Shown: piece after piece, positions 37,296-46,925 of the stretch
Layout: each line of letters opens with the position of its first letter
Numbering within the stretch: the stretch's first letter is position 1
From: Vibrio sp. 10N.286.49.B3
GTDB taxonomy: Bacteria; Pseudomonadota; Gammaproteobacteria; Enterobacterales; Vibrionaceae
Assembly: GCF_002873395.1 (NCBI RefSeq)
Contig: NZ_MCUV01000011.1
Coordinates: 68,680-126,968, forward strand
Direction: 5' to 3'
Length of the DNA stretch: 58,289 nucleotides
Notes under the pieces: generated by a model
Seen by the model: only the letters and a program-made list of their open reading frames with translations
Told to the model about the DNA's origin: nothing
Database searches by the model: none
Program-made: the position numbers and the translations under genes

Positions 37296-37473
37296 GATAA
37301 ATACCTTCACCGCCCTATTGATTTGATATGTCTTACTGTACAACTTACCCAGCGATGTGAATAAGGATTACTTCTTTCATATCACATGACAAAACATCGA
37401 GAAGCGATACAATACTCAAGTTGCAAACATGCAGCATGGGATACTCATTCACCAAAACTTAAAGTAACTACAT

Positions 37474-37965
37474 ATGTCTAAAGATTTTAGCTTCGCCACA
37501 GAATATACCCTTAACAAGACCTTTTTTGCTGAGTGTTATGACCAGACTAGTCACCCTATTAAGTTTCCAAAAGCTTATTTTAAAGGCGTCCTTTTCCTTA
37601 TTTTTGGTGTGGTTTTACTACAATTTGAGCTACTACCGGATGGATACGTTGGTTGGTTCTTTATTGTTTTAAGTGTTATAGAGGCATTCAGTGTTTATTT
37701 TAAGAGAACTTGGTGGTTATGGCGACAAGCTCTCAGCATGAACAATGGTAGTAAGGTGGTCTTGCAAATTGACACTAACGGTGTGAGTTATAAAAGTCGT
37801 AAAAACACACGCAACATCACATGGAGTGAAATCGACCAACTTCAACAAACTGATTTAGGGCTTATCCTTCATATGGGTAAACAACGCCAATATGTCAGTA
37901 AATCTTGCTTAAATGATGAAGTAGTCGCGTTTATTGTAGAACAACACGTAAAGTGTGCAAAATAG
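37474..37965 (+). CDS. YcxB-like membrane protein
   Basis: 163 aa. Two adjacent membrane segments (FKGVLFLIFGVVLLQF and GWFFIVLSVIEAFSVYF), then a C-terminal domain resembling YcxB-type domains (GVSYKSRKNTRNITWSEID). Function unknown. Located next to the replicon backbone. Confidence 0.7.
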   Translation: MSKDFSFATEYTLNKTFFAECYDQTSHPIKFPKAYFKGVLFLIFGVVLLQFELLPDGYVGWFFIVLSVIEAFSVYFKRTWWLWRQALSMNNGSKVVLQIDTNGVSYKSRKNTRNITWSEIDQLQQTDLGLILHMGKQRQYVSKSCLNDEVVAFIVEQHVKCAK

Positions 37966-38004
37966 AGATCATAAAAAGATCACGCCAAAGATTCGGTCAA
38001 CTGT

Positions 38005-38031
38005 CTCGTGCTGGAAAAGTAACAGCACGAG
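38005..38031. promoter_or_regulatory. Inverted repeat downstream of parB, candidate centromere parS
   Basis: Perfect 9-bp arms CTCGTGCTG and CAGCACGAG around a 9-nt spacer, 39 bp after the parB stop. Type Ia partition sites (P1 parS) lie at this place. No T-run follows on either strand, arguing against a simple terminator. Confidence 0.5.
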
Positions 38032-38069
38032 TATGAGTGCCCTGCAAAGGGGGACTCTTTCCCAGAATA

Positions 38070-39032
38070 TTACTCAGACAATGTCTTTTCAATAAATGCT
38101 CTTATTGCATCGACTTTAGTTTTATTCACCCGAGTAAACTCAATTTTGGTACTGCGTCCATCAGAACTTTGGGCGATGGTTGCAGAACACCCCTTTGGAA
38201 GGCTTGCTAATGGCCTCTTTTCCCAACTAATGGGTTTATTGGTACTAGGTTGTGACTTTTCTTTTAAAGCCTCTAAAATCGCATTCTGGCGCACGGTAAC
38301 ATCATCATTTTCAGCGATTGAATCTAGCTTTAGTGATTCAACCACCATGTTGATTGCTGATTCATCTTTTAGCTGCCTTTCAATTTTAGCAAGTGCAGGA
38401 TAGAACTTAGTCGGTATCCCTTCAGGATCTGGTAGGCACTGAATCAAAAGAGCATTTATTTCACCAGCTTGAACACGCTTACGGACTGTTTCTTTACCAC
38501 GTCCAAGGTGTTTTGCTAGTTCATCAATTGTCGTAAAACCTTTTTCATCACGAATACGAATCCATTCCATCCCTTCCTCACGCCATGACCAACTTTTGGA
38601 CTTTTGAGCATCAGAGATCAAACTTTCTATTTGGTATTCATTTAGGCTTGGCAATTCCCACAAAGGCAGGTCTTTTTTTGCCTTAATACAGCAAAACTGT
38701 CTTCGAGAGCTATCTAATAAAAGGTACGTTCCTGTATCTGGGCACTTAATCGCAATACCTTCTAAGTTAACTCCACCTTTTAAAATTGAGTCATAAATAT
38801 CTCTGACGGCATCAAGGGTTAAACCATCAGCTGAACGTAGATTCTTAGGGTGTTTTTTTGTTTTATCCGCTACGTTCTCTGCCGGTATAACAACGCGTTT
38901 AGCTTGAACTTTAGAGCCATCTGGAAAATCAAAGGTTTTAGTAATGGATCTATCTTTAAGTAATCCGCCAATACCTGACTTTGAACCTTTCTTGCCAAGA
39001 TAATCACTTTTGCTTGTTGTTGACCTATCCAT
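38070..39032 (-). CDS. parB: ParB, plasmid partition protein
   Basis: 320 aa. Similar in length and layout to P1 ParB / F SopB. Central helix-turn-helix TIDELAKHLGRGKETVRKRV (about residues 165-185), basic N-terminal arm that would contact ParA, and a C-terminal dimer domain. Starts 2 bp after the parA stop, so the two are coupled. Confidence 0.9.
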   Translation of the reverse strand: MDRSTTSKSDYLGKKGSKSGIGGLLKDRSITKTFDFPDGSKVQAKRVVIPAENVADKTKKHPKNLRSADGLTLDAVRDIYDSILKGGVNLEGIAIKCPDTGTYLLLDSSRRQFCCIKAKKDLPLWELPSLNEYQIESLISDAQKSKSWSWREEGMEWIRIRDEKGFTTIDELAKHLGRGKETVRKRVQAGEINALLIQCLPDPEGIPTKFYPALAKIERQLKDESAINMVVESLKLDSIAENDDVTVRQNAILEALKEKSQPSTNKPISWEKRPLASLPKGCSATIAQSSDGRSTKIEFTRVNKTKVDAIRAFIEKTLSE

Positions 39033-39034
39033 TC

Positions 39035-40273
39035 TTATTTACCACTCACAGCCTTAATTTCATTGATGAACTGACTATATGCTAATTTGACAGAGTCAAT
39101 TGCTAGATCATATTGACCTTTGGGACACAGCTCTTCAGATTTAGCGACATCCAAAACCCCACGCCCAGCCTCTGCTGCTGCAATGAACGCAGTACTATGT
39201 GCAATATGTGATGTGAACATATCTGAACCAACAGCTCGTAGTAATTTATCTACAATTTGTTTTTCTGGCAGACTTTTCGGGGTGTGATTAACAACCATCA
39301 ATTTTGCCCACTTAATTTGTTGACCTTTACTTGGTAGTTGCTTCAAACGTGCACTTAAGCTCAGCATGTAATTTGTTGTACTTGCATAATCATAAGTGTG
39401 AGGTGTAATTGGAATGAATAGACAATCAGCGGCTTCATTTGCAGACCATGTGATCGGTGAATCCTGAGGTGGTAAGTCAATAATGATGATGTCGTATTTT
39501 TCTTTAAGGATTGGCATCACTGTATTCGCTAACTTAGACAACAATACTTCTTTACTGTCTTCAGGTAACGTCATGTACTTATCACTAAACTTTTCATCTG
39601 ACGGAAATGCACTGATCACATCTAGATTTGGTAGGTGTGTAGAGAATGGAGTTGCCAATACAATATCGCTAAAATCCACACCATTATCAATTAAGTTTGC
39701 AACATCACCATCTTCGTAATCACAGCAAAGTAAATCTGCCATTGTTAGGTAGTAATCCTCTTCATCTTCATTCGTTTGAATGAGATCTTTTGAAGAACTG
39801 CCTTGTGGATCTAAATCAATAAGAAGTACGTTAGCGTTAGTATCTAAATCTAATGCTGTTGCTTCAGCTAATGTAATTGCTGTTGTACTTTTTCCTGTTC
39901 CACCTTTGTGATTTTGAAACAAGATACAAGTTGGTTCAAATTTATCTGAATAACGTGATAAACCAAAAAAATCAATTAAGTCATTACAATGCTGTCGAGT
40001 AAACAAATGAGAACGATTTTGCAAAATAGGTTCTGCTATCACCCCTTCTGATACTGCACGATCAATTAATTTATTGAACGTTGGACGAGAACCACCAACG
40101 ATATGTCGTAATTCCGTTTTATTTAGACAGTGGTTATAGATCCTACGATCCATACCTTCAACCTCAATATCAGATACGCGCATTAAGCTGCGTTCTTTAA
40201 GAGCTTCACGAAGATTCGATTGCTCTTCTTGCATTTTAAGGCCGATGGTTTCAAGTCGTTCAGCAATTAACAT
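39035..40273 (-). CDS. parA: ParA, plasmid partition ATPase (type Ia)
   Basis: 412 aa. The long N-terminal extension (about 110 residues) with an HTH is typical for P1/F-type ParA that represses its own operon. Walker A is NHKGGTGKST near residue 125, Walker B is DIIIIDLPP. ATG with AAGGAAA 5 bp upstream. Faces away from the origin. Confidence 0.92.
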   Translation of the reverse strand: MLIAERLETIGLKMQEEQSNLREALKERSLMRVSDIEVEGMDRRIYNHCLNKTELRHIVGGSRPTFNKLIDRAVSEGVIAEPILQNRSHLFTRQHCNDLIDFFGLSRYSDKFEPTCILFQNHKGGTGKSTTAITLAEATALDLDTNANVLLIDLDPQGSSSKDLIQTNEDEEDYYLTMADLLCCDYEDGDVANLIDNGVDFSDIVLATPFSTHLPNLDVISAFPSDEKFSDKYMTLPEDSKEVLLSKLANTVMPILKEKYDIIIIDLPPQDSPITWSANEAADCLFIPITPHTYDYASTTNYMLSLSARLKQLPSKGQQIKWAKLMVVNHTPKSLPEKQIVDKLLRAVGSDMFTSHIAHSTAFIAAAEAGRGVLDVAKSEELCPKGQYDLAIDSVKLAYSQFINEIKAVSGK

Positions 40274-40625
40274 AAAAGTTTCCTTAGTCTCATGTTCCTT
40301 TACAATAGCAGAATTAGTTCACAAATAAAGGTATTTTTTACATAAACTATGCGAAAATCACAATAATACGTAAAATTACTGATTGGTATAGATAAGAGAA
40401 CTTATTGATTGAAAAGATTCAGAATATTCGCTTTAAAAAGAATCAAAATAAAAATTTGAATCGCTTTGTGGTCAACGTGGGAAACTTTAGTTTTCCACTT
40501 GTCCACAAGCACTATAAGAATCTATCTTTCTATTTAATGTATTATTACTATTAAATCTATAAGATCTATTGGGGTTTGTAACTGACTGATTTTAAATGAA
40601 AAAAATAGAGTATATGATCATATAT
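40274..40625. other. Origin-flanking AT-rich region with DnaA-like box
   Basis: No gene. Contains a DnaA-like box TTGTCCACA (40499-40507, one mismatch to TTATCCACA) and a strongly AT-rich stretch 40530-40560 that could be the DNA unwinding element. The parA promoter should also lie at the left end. Confidence 0.5.
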
Positions 40626-40772
40626 CTGGTGTTCATGATCGCTGAGTTGGTGTTGTTGATCATAAAACTGGTGTCATTGATCATATTTCTGGTGTTTTAG
40701 ATCACTAGACTGGTGTTTATGATCGCTAGATTGGCTTAAATGATCATATTTCTGGTGTTTAAGTCGCTGCTT
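40626..40772 (+). repeat. Iteron array 1: seven 21-bp repeats with GATC
   Basis: The core CTGGTGT starts at 40626, 40647, 40668, 40689, 40710, 40731 (degenerate, TTGGCTT) and 40752, exactly 21 bp apart. Six of seven units carry GATC at the same place, so Dam methylation may control initiator binding. A DnaA-like box TGTGGATAT (40785-40793) follows. This is the likely core origin for the Rep protein. Confidence 0.9.
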
Positions 40773-40950
40773 TATAGTAATTTTTGTGGATATGTGACCA
40801 TTATTTGTTAGTTGTTTTATCTCAGCTCTGTAAAAGCGTTTGCTTACTACTTACTTTAAAGAAAAATGGTAAAAGTGGTGATAAAGCATGCATTAGTTGT
40901 GCGTTCTATACCTCTACTCTTCAGTTCACCCAAGTTTATTGATCTAAATT

Positions 40951-41392
40951 ATGGTGTTATTGAGTGATTCATCACAAAAAACTGGTGTTATCGATACTCT
41001 ATGATTTTTTGATATTTTTTGATATTAATCAATAAGTTGGTGTTGAATTGGCTTGTTTTTTAGTCACTTTTAACTGGTTCGTTGGTTTTATAGATAACAG
41101 AAAACTGGTGTATGAGAGAGGAGATTTGAGGCTTAGTGCTAACTTTTACCCTATTATGATCATTATTCTGGTGTTTATTAGCTTTAGATAACAAAAAACT
41201 GGTGTTAGAAATAGTGGTAATCAATTTCTAGTGCTAGATTTTTACTCTTTATGATCATTATTCTGGTGTTTATTGGCTTTAGATAACAAAAAACTGGTGA
41301 TTTAAGCGTATAGATAACAGAAAACTGGTGTATGGGAGTTTGAAATAACACAATTATGGTGTAATAGAGGTAAGGTAACAGAAAGCTGGTGT
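40951..41392 (+). repeat. Iteron array 2: CTGGTGT repeats with about 31-bp spacing
   Basis: CTGGTGT-like cores at 40951, 40982, 41037, 41074 (degenerate), 41105, 41168, 41199, 41228 (degenerate), 41263, 41294, 41325, 41356 and 41386; most steps are 30-31 bp or twice that, three helical turns. Most units carry GATAACARAAAA just before the core. A 50-bp segment at 41157-41206 is repeated at 41250-41300 with one or two changes. Likely the copy-control or incompatibility locus. Confidence 0.85.
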
Positions 41393-41432
41393 TTTTCGTT
41401 ACCTTATTATTTAAATGATCTGGAGAGAGGAG

Positions 41433-42506
41433 TTAGTAGTCGGGTACATCTGGGAAATGTGATTCTAGCTTTTCTATAGAGGCTAAAAAGTCTTCAACTT
41501 CTTGATTAACCTGTTCGATCACAACGTTTTTGTTTTTACGCTTCTCAATGCTTGCTTCTATAAGTGCCACTTTTTCAAGGGTTCCGAGTTGCTCATAGGC
41601 AAATTTCAATTGAGTGAGCTCTTCAATAGTTAACTCTTTATTTTTTGTTATACGCTGGTTTTCAAGTTCTCTAACGACTTGCATTGCATCTTGTGTATTA
41701 AGCTCAACGATTGGGTTTTTCTTACTTATCCATCGTACTTTAAATTCAAGAGCAACTATTGTTCGGCCGTTTTTTACTGGCTCATAGCCTATTGCCCCAC
41801 TTGACCCCTCAAAGAAGACTAATTCTTTGCTGGTTTGTGGGTGTTCCATCAGCTCTTGAATAGAGTCTCTAATACAGCGTTGTAGGAAGACACCGTTGTT
41901 ACGAAAGGAAGTTTTATCTGATTTTAACTTTCCACTTTCAGTGAGAAGACCAAATAACCCCTGAAGTTCTTCTATCGAGCGTGTACCAATATGTGTGCCA
42001 CTGTCTTTAAAACGGCTCAATAATTCATACAGTCGTTTACTGTACTCTCGCTTTAACTCAAGAAAATTTTTCGTATTGATTAAAGCAAAACCTTGGTTGT
42101 ACTCAATATATTCAGAGCGAAGCATGTCATTAGGGATCATTGTTAGCACCCCTTTCTTATAGGAAATATGCTTAAAAAGACCTTCGTATTGGAACTCGAT
42201 ATCTCCGTTAGCTGATTTACTCTCTACGCCCACTTCTCGACTATTTAAGCGCTTGGCTGCGGGTCTTAAAATGGTGCCGATATGTTTTGAGTCAAGGTCT
42301 AACCATTTGGATAGGTTATGTGAAGCAAATTGATAGACAGGGCTTTGATCTACCCAATCAGTTGGTGTCATATTAGCAATCATTAAAGCAAAGAGATCAG
42401 CTTCTCTACTAGAAAGATCCTGGCGTGAAAAAACTAATTTGTGCCCCTTCTTGATATGTTTAGGTAGAAGGTCATTTAGCATTGGTTTTAGTTTGTCAGT
42501 CGCCAT
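41433..42506 (-). CDS. rep: Replication initiator, Rep_3 family
   Basis: 357 aa. Two winged-helix domains typical of iteron-binding initiators: WH1 about 20-135 (LSSREADLFALMIANM) and WH2 about 140-260 (LKREYSKRLYELLSRF, EELQGLFGL). C-terminal 90 residues are helical and charged. Binds the CTGGTGT iterons; copies of the iteron upstream of its start, including one inverted, suggest autoregulation. ATG at 42506. Confidence 0.9.
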   Translation of the reverse strand: MATDKLKPMLNDLLPKHIKKGHKLVFSRQDLSSREADLFALMIANMTPTDWVDQSPVYQFASHNLSKWLDLDSKHIGTILRPAAKRLNSREVGVESKSANGDIEFQYEGLFKHISYKKGVLTMIPNDMLRSEYIEYNQGFALINTKNFLELKREYSKRLYELLSRFKDSGTHIGTRSIEELQGLFGLLTESGKLKSDKTSFRNNGVFLQRCIRDSIQELMEHPQTSKELVFFEGSSGAIGYEPVKNGRTIVALEFKVRWISKKNPIVELNTQDAMQVVRELENQRITKNKELTIEELTQLKFAYEQLGTLEKVALIEASIEKRKNKNVVIEQVNQEVEDFLASIEKLESHFPDVPDY

Positions 42507-42537
42507 CGTTTGATATCCGTTTCTATAAAGATTACAT

Positions 42538-42612
42538 AATTCTGGTGTAGCATTACAAAATTATAGTATAAACACCATCTTTAAATGCTTTAAAATACAT
42601 AATTCTGGTGTT
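42538..42612. promoter_or_regulatory. Iteron-like operators in the rep promoter region
   Basis: AATTCTGGTGT at 42538-42548 and 42601-42611, and the inverted form AACACCAT at 42571-42578, flank the probable rep promoter. Typical for initiators that repress their own gene as dimers. Confidence 0.7.
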
Positions 42613-42719
42613 TTGCCGGTATGAGAGCATTTTGAATGCTTGATCGAGTACACAGCACTAGAGTAATCTTATGAGATCAATTTCCAAAATTATTTACACG
42701 ATTAGTAGAAAACAGTAGA

Positions 42720-43106
42720 TCAAAGAGCAGCAATAGTAAGAAACCAACCAGTATCTTTTGATCCAAGTGTTGTTCTGACAGCTCCAGGGTGTAGAACGTT
42801 ACATGTTACACCTTTGGACTTGAGGCTTTCTGCGAGTACTTTGGTAAAGAGAATGTTCGCTGATTTAGAGTAAGCATAGCCCTTGAGTGGCTCAAACTTT
42901 TTAGTAGTTGGTAAATCATTAAAGTTCATACCTTTCACAGTTCCGTAAGCAAGCGCAGAAACATTGACGATACGTGTTCCTTTGCTAGCTACGAACAACA
43001 ATTGTTATTCTTGCTCCAGATTTTGCTAACTGTATAGCTGAATCTTTTCCAATACCATACATGGCACCTGTGATCACTATGTGCTTATTTTTGATTCATG
43101 TTTCAT
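42720..43106 (-). pseudogene. SDR gene with internal deletion
   Basis: Both ends of a short-chain dehydrogenase remain but the middle is gone. The N-terminal part reads KHIVITGAMYGIGKDSA through RITIVVRS and then stops; the C-terminal part resumes in another frame at GTRIVNVSALAYG, with the catalytic YAYSKSAN, and ends GWFLTIAAL. About 70 codons are missing. Confidence 0.8.
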
Positions 43107-43277
43107 TCTCACACTGAATTTGAGCTTATTTAAAGCCGATGTCTTTTGTAAATCGAAAAAGAATTATAGTGTCTTGAATATTTGTACAATAGGAGGATTC
43201 ATCTTGAAAATTTGCCTATTTGTATTTTTATAAGGAGGATTATGAGTATATCTCAAAGGTAAGCTTCTTCAGTTATA

Positions 43278-43304
43278 CTCAAAACCACCCCCCTTGTTTG
43301 ACAG
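43278..43304 (+). repeat. C6-loop hairpin repeat, copy 1
   Basis: CTCAAAACCACCCCCC then TTGTTTGACAG. CAAAACCA and TTGTTTG pair around six C. Identical over 27 bp with copy 2. Confidence 0.85.
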
Positions 43305-43362
43305 GTTTATTATTTATATCTTGGGAGTATTTTTGACCAAGTAGTTGCTGTTACTTAAAAGA

Positions 43363-44301
43363 CTAGGGTTTACTTCCAAGTAATAGTTCTTGAACATCAG
43401 AACTTAGATCAAGTGTAAATTCAATGTTTTGGTTATCGCAAAATGTTAGAATTTGATAGATCAAACATTCTTTAATTTCATCAGCTACTGAGAATGAACG
43501 GTTAACTTCATCTATTGTAATAACAATCGTGTTAGACTGAATGATGCTGATGATCCAGTCAGAACTAGTGGGTAAGCTTTGTAGAAATAGATGAAATTGC
43601 ACTTTCAATGGTGTAATAAGTGTCTCGATAGCGCTACTGATACCTAGTCCTTGAATTAAAAGATCCCCCGCTAGTATGTCATTTTCAAGCAAACTAAGCT
43701 CACTTGTATCTAAATTAATAAAATCCTTCCTTCGAATGAAATTATGGGCTTTAAATGGAATAGCAATATGGTAACTACCAGTTGGTAAATAGTTACATTT
43801 TACTAAATGGTTATGCTGGAAATCTAATGGTTCAACTTTACGATGAGTAGACTTCAAAAAAACTAGATTATTGTCTAATTCACAATAACTATGTAGTTTC
43901 TTCTTTAACCATTGTTCAATACGGAATTTTGCTGAAAGGTCCAGTGCGTTAACAGGAGTATCTTCATTTACCTCAATGAACATAGGTAATACCAATTCAG
44001 TTATTACAATATTGCTACTTTCAGATGGTAAATAGTATTTATTCATAAACTGTAGTAAATGGAGTGAAGAAATATAAAACATGTGATTTAATGCAGGATA
44101 GGCTGACGTTATATTGCATTCATTTGAAACTTTAGACAAGCAAGCCTTAATGTCGCAGTAGTTATAATTATTCAGCATCTCATGAAATGTTACACTTGCA
44201 TCAATGATATCCGTATCAGTCAATTCAGGATGGTCATACGCAAAACCTTTTTGAATTAGGACTATGTTGTACAATTTTTTGCACAGATTAAGTAAGCTCA
44301 T
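43363..44301 (-). CDS. Unknown 312-aa protein
   Basis: I do not recognise it. No signal peptide or membrane segment; mainly helical in the N-terminal two thirds, with a C-terminal alpha-beta part (SSDWIISIIQSNTIVITIDE, then FSVADEIKECLIYQIL). Good ribosome site (GAAGG 7 bp before ATG) and long uninterrupted frame argue it is real. It stands alone between two copies of the C6-loop repeat, which lie 59 bp downstream of its stop and 170 bp upstream of its start. Confidence 0.7.
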   Translation of the reverse strand: MSLLNLCKKLYNIVLIQKGFAYDHPELTDTDIIDASVTFHEMLNNYNYCDIKACLSKVSNECNITSAYPALNHMFYISSLHLLQFMNKYYLPSESSNIVITELVLPMFIEVNEDTPVNALDLSAKFRIEQWLKKKLHSYCELDNNLVFLKSTHRKVEPLDFQHNHLVKCNYLPTGSYHIAIPFKAHNFIRRKDFINLDTSELSLLENDILAGDLLIQGLGISSAIETLITPLKVQFHLFLQSLPTSSDWIISIIQSNTIVITIDEVNRSFSVADEIKECLIYQILTFCDNQNIEFTLDLSSDVQELLLGSKP

Positions 44302-44470
44302 TTGGGCACCTTCAATATATTTGCTATTAGTAATAGTGCTATTTTAACAGAAACTGAAATCTGTCAACCCCACGCGAAATTGATGGATTAAATAGTGTTA
44401 ATAAGAGGTTTATGCAGTATTTAGTTTAAATATTGAAGAGTTTAATGGTGGGATTACACTCGCTTTCAAA

Positions 44471-44497
44471 CTCAAAACCACCCCCCTTGTTTGACAG
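44471..44497 (+). repeat. C6-loop hairpin repeat, copy 2
   Basis: 27 bp identical to copy 1. Followed about 55 bp later by a TGTCCCCCCT sequence resembling the IS end at 57638. Confidence 0.85.
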
Positions 44498-44709
44498 ATT
44501 GGCAACAATTAAGCCTATATTTTCCCACTCACAGTGACTCATTATTAAATGTCCCCCCTACCCTGTGGGCTAGCTCAGAAATTAGGTACATAATTTATTA
44601 AGCCAGTGTCATTCTAATGAATAGAGTATGAAGTAGTAGACAGGTCAAGCTAGTTTTGTGAACTACTCAGCGACAGCAAGTTGATCACTGGTTTTTCTCG
44701 TCTAACATG

Positions 44710-45190
44710 CTATAAATCTAGTTTAGGTTGGATGAAGTCAATAAATACCGAAATACGTTTAGACACAGACGATGATTTATAAAACACTGCATTAACCAGC
44801 TCTCTGTTTGTATTCGTTATTTTCTCATTATCTAACAATCGAACTAACCTTCCCTCTTCAATATCTTTATTAACCATAAGCCCTGATAGACAGGCGATAG
44901 CATTACCATCTAAAGCTAGTTGTCTAACCATGTCACCATTACTAGAAGTTAAGGTCGAGTTTAATGTGGTAAATCCTTTTAAGGCTCAATGATTAAGAAT
45001 TTTAAGACCAGAAAATCCTATCGTGTCATATTTGATCAAATCATGACTTTTTGTGGGACTCCGCGTTGTGATAAATAATAAGGTGAAGCCACTACATACA
45101 GGGCGCTACGTCCCAATAGTCTTTCATGCAGGGTTATACCCCATGGATTGGTGCTGTTGTAGTTATCGTGGCTCTTATCCTCACACGTTA
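44710..45190 (-). pseudogene. Remnant of a LysR regulator (C-terminal part)
   Basis: Reading from 45190 in one frame gives NPWGITLHERLLGRSALYV then VASPYYLSQRG; a TGA ends it at VMI and the next frame continues HDLIKYDTIGFSGLKI, and a third piece (VRQLALDGNAIACLSG) runs to the normal C-terminus. The DNA-binding half is absent. Two or more frameshifts. Confidence 0.75.
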
Positions 45191-45259
45191 TAGTGGTCGA
45201 TTAGATAAGCGCGATGAAGCCTCCACTCCCTGCTATAAATAACATCAAATACTCTTTTT

Positions 45260-45795
45260 TCACTTAGCTTTGCACTTTGGCAGCTCAAGCTCTGCAAGTA
45301 ACGCTTTTGATATATCAATAACTAAATTACGAATAAATTGATGTGCAGGATCATGATGAACGCGCTGATGCCAGAAGCAATGTAGGGGAATCGGTGGAAT
45401 GTCAGTAATAACCTTAGAATAAAAAGCCTCTTTTTCTAGTAGCTGTGCCGCTCCAGTTGCGAAGACGCCTATAATATCCGAGTCTTTAATTATTGCCGAT
45501 AACACTGAAAAAGTGGACGCTGAAGTCACAACCTGTCTCGTTTTTCCAAGCTTTATAGCTAACTCATCAATAAGGCCTTCACCTAATGCGTTTGGGAATA
45601 CTCTTACATGTGGGTAATCAAAGATATCACCGATGTTGTAATCGTTTTTAGCCAACTCATGATTGTGTGTTGTCACAAACTTAGTGGCATTTCACTAAGT
45701 TGATAGCCATATAATTGTGAACTGAGTTTAACAATAGCGTTAACAGCTATATCTATCTTGCCATCTAATACCTGCTGATAAGCAAGTAAAAAATA
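45260..45795 (-). pseudogene. Remnant of a second LysR regulator (effector domain)
   Basis: Frame one reads YQQVLDGKIDIAVNAIVKLS then SQLYGYQLSEMPLSL and stops; one base on, the next frame continues VTTHNHELAKNDYN to the natural end. The helix-turn-helix half is missing, cut where the serine hydrolase sequence begins on the other strand. The ORF at 45260-45676 alone is a fragment. Confidence 0.75.
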
Positions 45796-45800
45796 CTAAC

Positions 45801-46925
45801 TGGGTATGGCACCCATTCAATCGTTGGAGTTTTCAGAACGTAAGCAAAGTACTACCAACGACATCCGTTACATCTGGTGAATGCATTTCCTGGGAGCATA
45901 CAGAAAGTAAAGACTTCACTAGCTTAGAAGTTACACGCTCAACCGGCGAATCAGCGACGATTAAAGACGTACTTGAAAGTCATAATACTGATGCTTTTGT
46001 TGTCTTACATAAAGGAAAAATAGAACAAGAAGTGTATTACAATGGCATGATGAAAAGTAGTCAGCATTGGTTTGCATCGATGACTAAGTCATTTACAGGT
46101 CTTACCGCAGAAATTCTAATTTCACAGGGCGTTATTGAGCGTGAAAAGTTAGCTGAAGAATATGTGCCTGAATTAAAAGGGACAGCGATAGGCTCTGCAA
46201 CAGTACAACAAATCCTAGATATGACAGCAGGAACAGCTTGGGATGAAAGCATGAATGCGCTAATGGATGAACAGCCCTTTGCTCGTCAATACGGTAATGC
46301 GTGTGGTACTTGGCCTATGGGGGAAGAAACAAATGGCGTCTTTGGTATTCTGCCAAAAATTGAAATGGAACGTGAGCACGGCAAGACTTTCGTTTATAAC
46401 TCCCCGTTATCTGATGCAATGGGCTGGATATTAAGCGCAGCTACAGGTAAACGTTTTGAAGAGTTAATGGCAGAGTTATTCTGGAAAGAACTTGGCGCAG
46501 AAAGTCACACATACGTAATGACAGATACGAACACATTTGCTTGGACGACTGGCGGCTTAAACATGAGTGCGCGTGATGCTGCTCGTTTTGGACAGGTTAT
46601 GGGCAATCGAGGTCAATTTGATGGCAAGCAAATCTTCCCTGCTTCTGTCGTTGAATCTATTGAACAAGGTGATACAGCACCATTTGCTGGCAATATATAC
46701 GACGAACGAATTCCGGGTGGTGCATATAGCAGTTTCTTCTGGCTAATTAATGATGAAGATGGTGCTTACATGGCAAAAGGTATGTTTGGTCAGTCTATTT
46801 ATATTAACCCAACCAAAGATGTTGTAGTTGTTCGTTTAGCATCACCAGAAGTGTCATCTAAGCCAGAGTTTGATTTGGATATGTTGAAGGTCTTTAATGA
46901 AATTTCAAATGCTCTGACTCGATAA
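45801..46925 (+). CDS. 5'-truncated beta-lactamase-family serine hydrolase
   Basis: Open frame starting at NRWSFQNVSKVLPTT without a start codon or signal peptide; the first possible start is the GTG at 46032. The catalytic core is complete: SMTK (SxxK, around 46078) and YNS (YxN), then the late domain AWTTGGLNMSARDAARFG. The family (class C beta-lactamase-like, 6-aminohexanoate hydrolase type) is usually exported. Loss of the N-terminus by fusion with a LysR remnant means it is probably inactive or uses a cytoplasmic start. Confidence 0.7.
   Translation, partial: WVWHPFNRWSFQNVSKVLPTTSVTSGECISWEHTESKDFTSLEVTRSTGESATIKDVLESHNTDAFVVLHKGKIEQEVYYNGMMKSSQHWFASMTKSFTGLTAEILISQGVIEREKLAEEYVPELKGTAIGSATVQQILDMTAGTAWDESMNALMDEQPFARQYGNACGTWPMGEETNGVFGILPKIEMEREHGKTFVYNSPLSDAMGWILSAATGKRFEELMAELFWKELGAESHTYVMTDTNTFAWTTGGLNMSARDAARFGQVMGNRGQFDGKQIFPASVVESIEQGDTAPFAGNIYDERIPGGAYSSFFWLINDEDGAYMAKGMFGQSIYINPTKDVVVVRLASPEVSSKPEFDLDMLKVFNEISNALTR

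Noticed and set aside
40300..40345. CCTTTA...TAAAGG inverted pair upstream of parA as a ParA operator
   Set aside because: Arms are only 6 bp and far apart; not convincing.
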